A stretch of DNA of 6,444 nucleotides from Lachnospiraceae bacterium UBA4348 (GTDB lineage Bacteria > Bacillota > Clostridia > Lachnospirales > Lachnospiraceae): contig DGTA01000078.1 in the NCBI GenBank assembly GCA_002394165.1, forward strand, positions 1 through 6,444, given 5' to 3'. The notes beneath the pieces are model-generated. The model worked only from the letters and a program-made list of their open reading frames with translations. It was not told the DNA's origin and did no database searches. Positions 5,490-6,444 of the stretch are shown here, in pieces. How positions within the stretch are numbered: position 1 is the stretch's first letter; each line of letters starts with the position of its first letter. Both the position numbers and the translations under genes were made by a program.

Positions 5490-6444
5490 CTCTCATCACC
5501 TTTTGCAGTATCTGAACATATTTCCCAAAAGCCGCCGGGATCGGATAGACCCCTTCCAGTTCCTCTGTATCCGCCGCGATCAGGCCGGCCGCTGCCGAGC
5601 CTGCCGCATCCGGCGTCCGGACCAGATAACCTGTCATATGCCATTCAATATGGGAAAAAACATGTTTTGCTTTCTGCAGAGGAATGATTTCCCCGATCTG
5701 AAACCCCATGGCAGCGATATCATCCGCCGCGGCGGCAATATCCTTTTTCCCCTCTGCCCAGGGAAATTCATACAACCCTGCGAGCAGTCCCTTCTCCGGG
5801 CGGCGGCGGATCATGATCCTGTCCCCGTCCGTGATCAGATAGACCGTCTTGTCTTCTTTTTTTCGCCTGGCCTTCGCCAGCCTGACCGGAACAGCTCCGG
5901 TCTTTCCTTCTTTCCGGGCCCTGCAGTGTTCCGACAGGGGACAGTCTGTGCACAGAGCCCTCTCACCGGGTATACAGACCGTCTCCCCCAGCTCCATGAG
6001 CGCCTGGTTGAAATCCCCTGGCGTATTTTGCGGGATAACGGCCTCCATTTTCTCTGAGATCCGCCCGGAGACCTTATTCTCCAGGACATTTCCCTCATCC
6101 AGGTCAAGCCTGGCCCCGATCCGGAGGACGTTTCCGTCAACCGCGCCCACTCTCTCACCAAATGAGATCGAAGCGACCGCCCCGGCGGTATAGGGGCCGA
6201 TCCCCGGAAGGGAAAGGATCCGGGTAAAATCCCCGTACATCTCCCCCTCATTCGTTTCACAGAGGATCTGCGCGCTCTTTTTCAGGTTCCGGGCTCTCGA
6301 GTAATAGCCAAGTCCCTGCCACAGCTTCATCAGGCGGTCATCATCGCATCCGGCAAGTGCCCTGATATCAGGCAGCTCTCCGATAAACCGAAGATAATAG
6401 GGAATTACAGTCTCGATCCTGGTCTGCTGGAGCATGATCTCCGA
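5479..6444 (-). CDS. mutY: A/G-specific adenine DNA glycosylase MutY, 5' end missing
   Basis: MutY removes adenine mispaired with guanine or 8-oxoguanine. The frame runs off the right edge: the codons at 6444-6436 read Ser-Glu-Ile just before MLQQTR, so the internal ATG at 6435 is not the real start. Numbering that Met as 1, the N-terminal domain has WQGLGYYSRARNL (39-51), the helix-hairpin-helix LPGIGPYTAGA (76-86) and VDGNV with catalytic Asp100. The edge Glu (6441-6439) corresponds to the catalytic Glu of E. coli MutY (Glu37), and its 101-residue distance to the Asp is the same as E. coli Glu37-Asp138. The [4Fe-4S] cysteines are 154, 162, 165 and 171, spaced X7-X2-X5. A linker leads to the NUDIX-like C-terminal domain with LLAGLYEFPW (217-226) and KHVFSHIEWHM (257-267), including the FSH motif used in 8-oxoguanine recognition. 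Both catalytic residues and the OG-sensing domain are present, so an active enzyme is expected. It overlaps the glycosyltransferase gene by 11 bp. Confidence 0.95.
   Translation of the reverse strand, partial: SEIMLQQTRIETVIPYYLRFIGELPDIRALAGCDDDRLMKLWQGLGYYSRARNLKKSAQILCETNEGEMYGDFTRILSLPGIGPYTAGAVASISFGERVGAVDGNVLRIGARLDLDEGNVLENKVSGRISEKMEAVIPQNTPGDFNQALMELGETVCIPGERALCTDCPLSEHCRARKEGKTGAVPVRLAKARRKKEDKTVYLITDGDRIMIRRRPEKGLLAGLYEFPWAEGKKDIAAAADDIAAMGFQIGEIIPLQKAKHVFSHIEWHMTGYLVRTPDAAGSAAAGLIAADTEELEGVYPIPAAFGKYVQILQKVMRDGR
5487..5503 (-). promoter_or_regulatory. Ribosome binding site of the glycosyltransferase within mutY
   Basis: On the minus strand AAAGGTGAT (5503-5495) is 5 nt from ATG (5489-5487). 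It matches the GGTGAT part of the extended anti-Shine-Dalgarno complement and lies just before the mutY TAA (5481-5479), which supports translational coupling. Confidence 0.7.

Overview
This window looks like ordinary chromosome from a moderately GC-rich Clostridia member. Lachnospiraceae or a close relative is the best guess, based on the combination and style of the proteins: a clostridial HtpG tail, a GlnRS of bacterial glnS type, a TraX-like membrane protein, a YegS/BmrU lipid kinase, and a MutY whose first two cluster cysteines are separated by seven residues. This placement is inference; no rRNA or other taxonomic marker is present. I see no insertion sequence, phage gene, CRISPR array, tRNA or rRNA.

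Layout. Bases 1-247 (+) hold the C-terminal end of htpG (Hsp90). A compact regulatory stretch (256-323) follows. It holds a strong terminator-like hairpin, a sigma70-type promoter inside that hairpin, and the ribosome binding site of the next gene, a TraX-family integral membrane protein (324-1085, +). Converging on it is a minus-strand pair, glnS (3347-1680) followed 3 nt later by a YdcF/DUF218 protein (1676-1098). A 186-bp divergent intergenic region (3348-3533) carries candidate back-to-back promoters for glnS and for a diacylglycerol/lipid kinase-family gene (3534-4451, +). The kinase stop codon directly abuts the stop codon of a converging family 2 glycosyltransferase (5489-4452, -). That gene overlaps by 11 bp the 3' end of mutY (5479 to beyond 6444, -), whose 5' end lies outside the window.

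How the genes fit together. There is no single pathway here. The units are protein folding (htpG), translation (glnS), DNA repair (mutY), envelope or lipid metabolism (lipid kinase, glycosyltransferase, possibly TraX and YdcF), packed tightly as three convergent or divergent blocks. glnS-ydcF and mutY-glycosyltransferase look like co-transcribed and probably translationally coupled pairs. The points most worth a second look are the overlapping terminator/promoter/ribosome binding site ahead of the TraX gene, a terminator-like hairpin for the glycosyltransferase embedded in the opposing kinase gene, and the altered KMSKS-loop sequence of GlnRS. I did not find convincing evidence of an undescribed multi-gene system.
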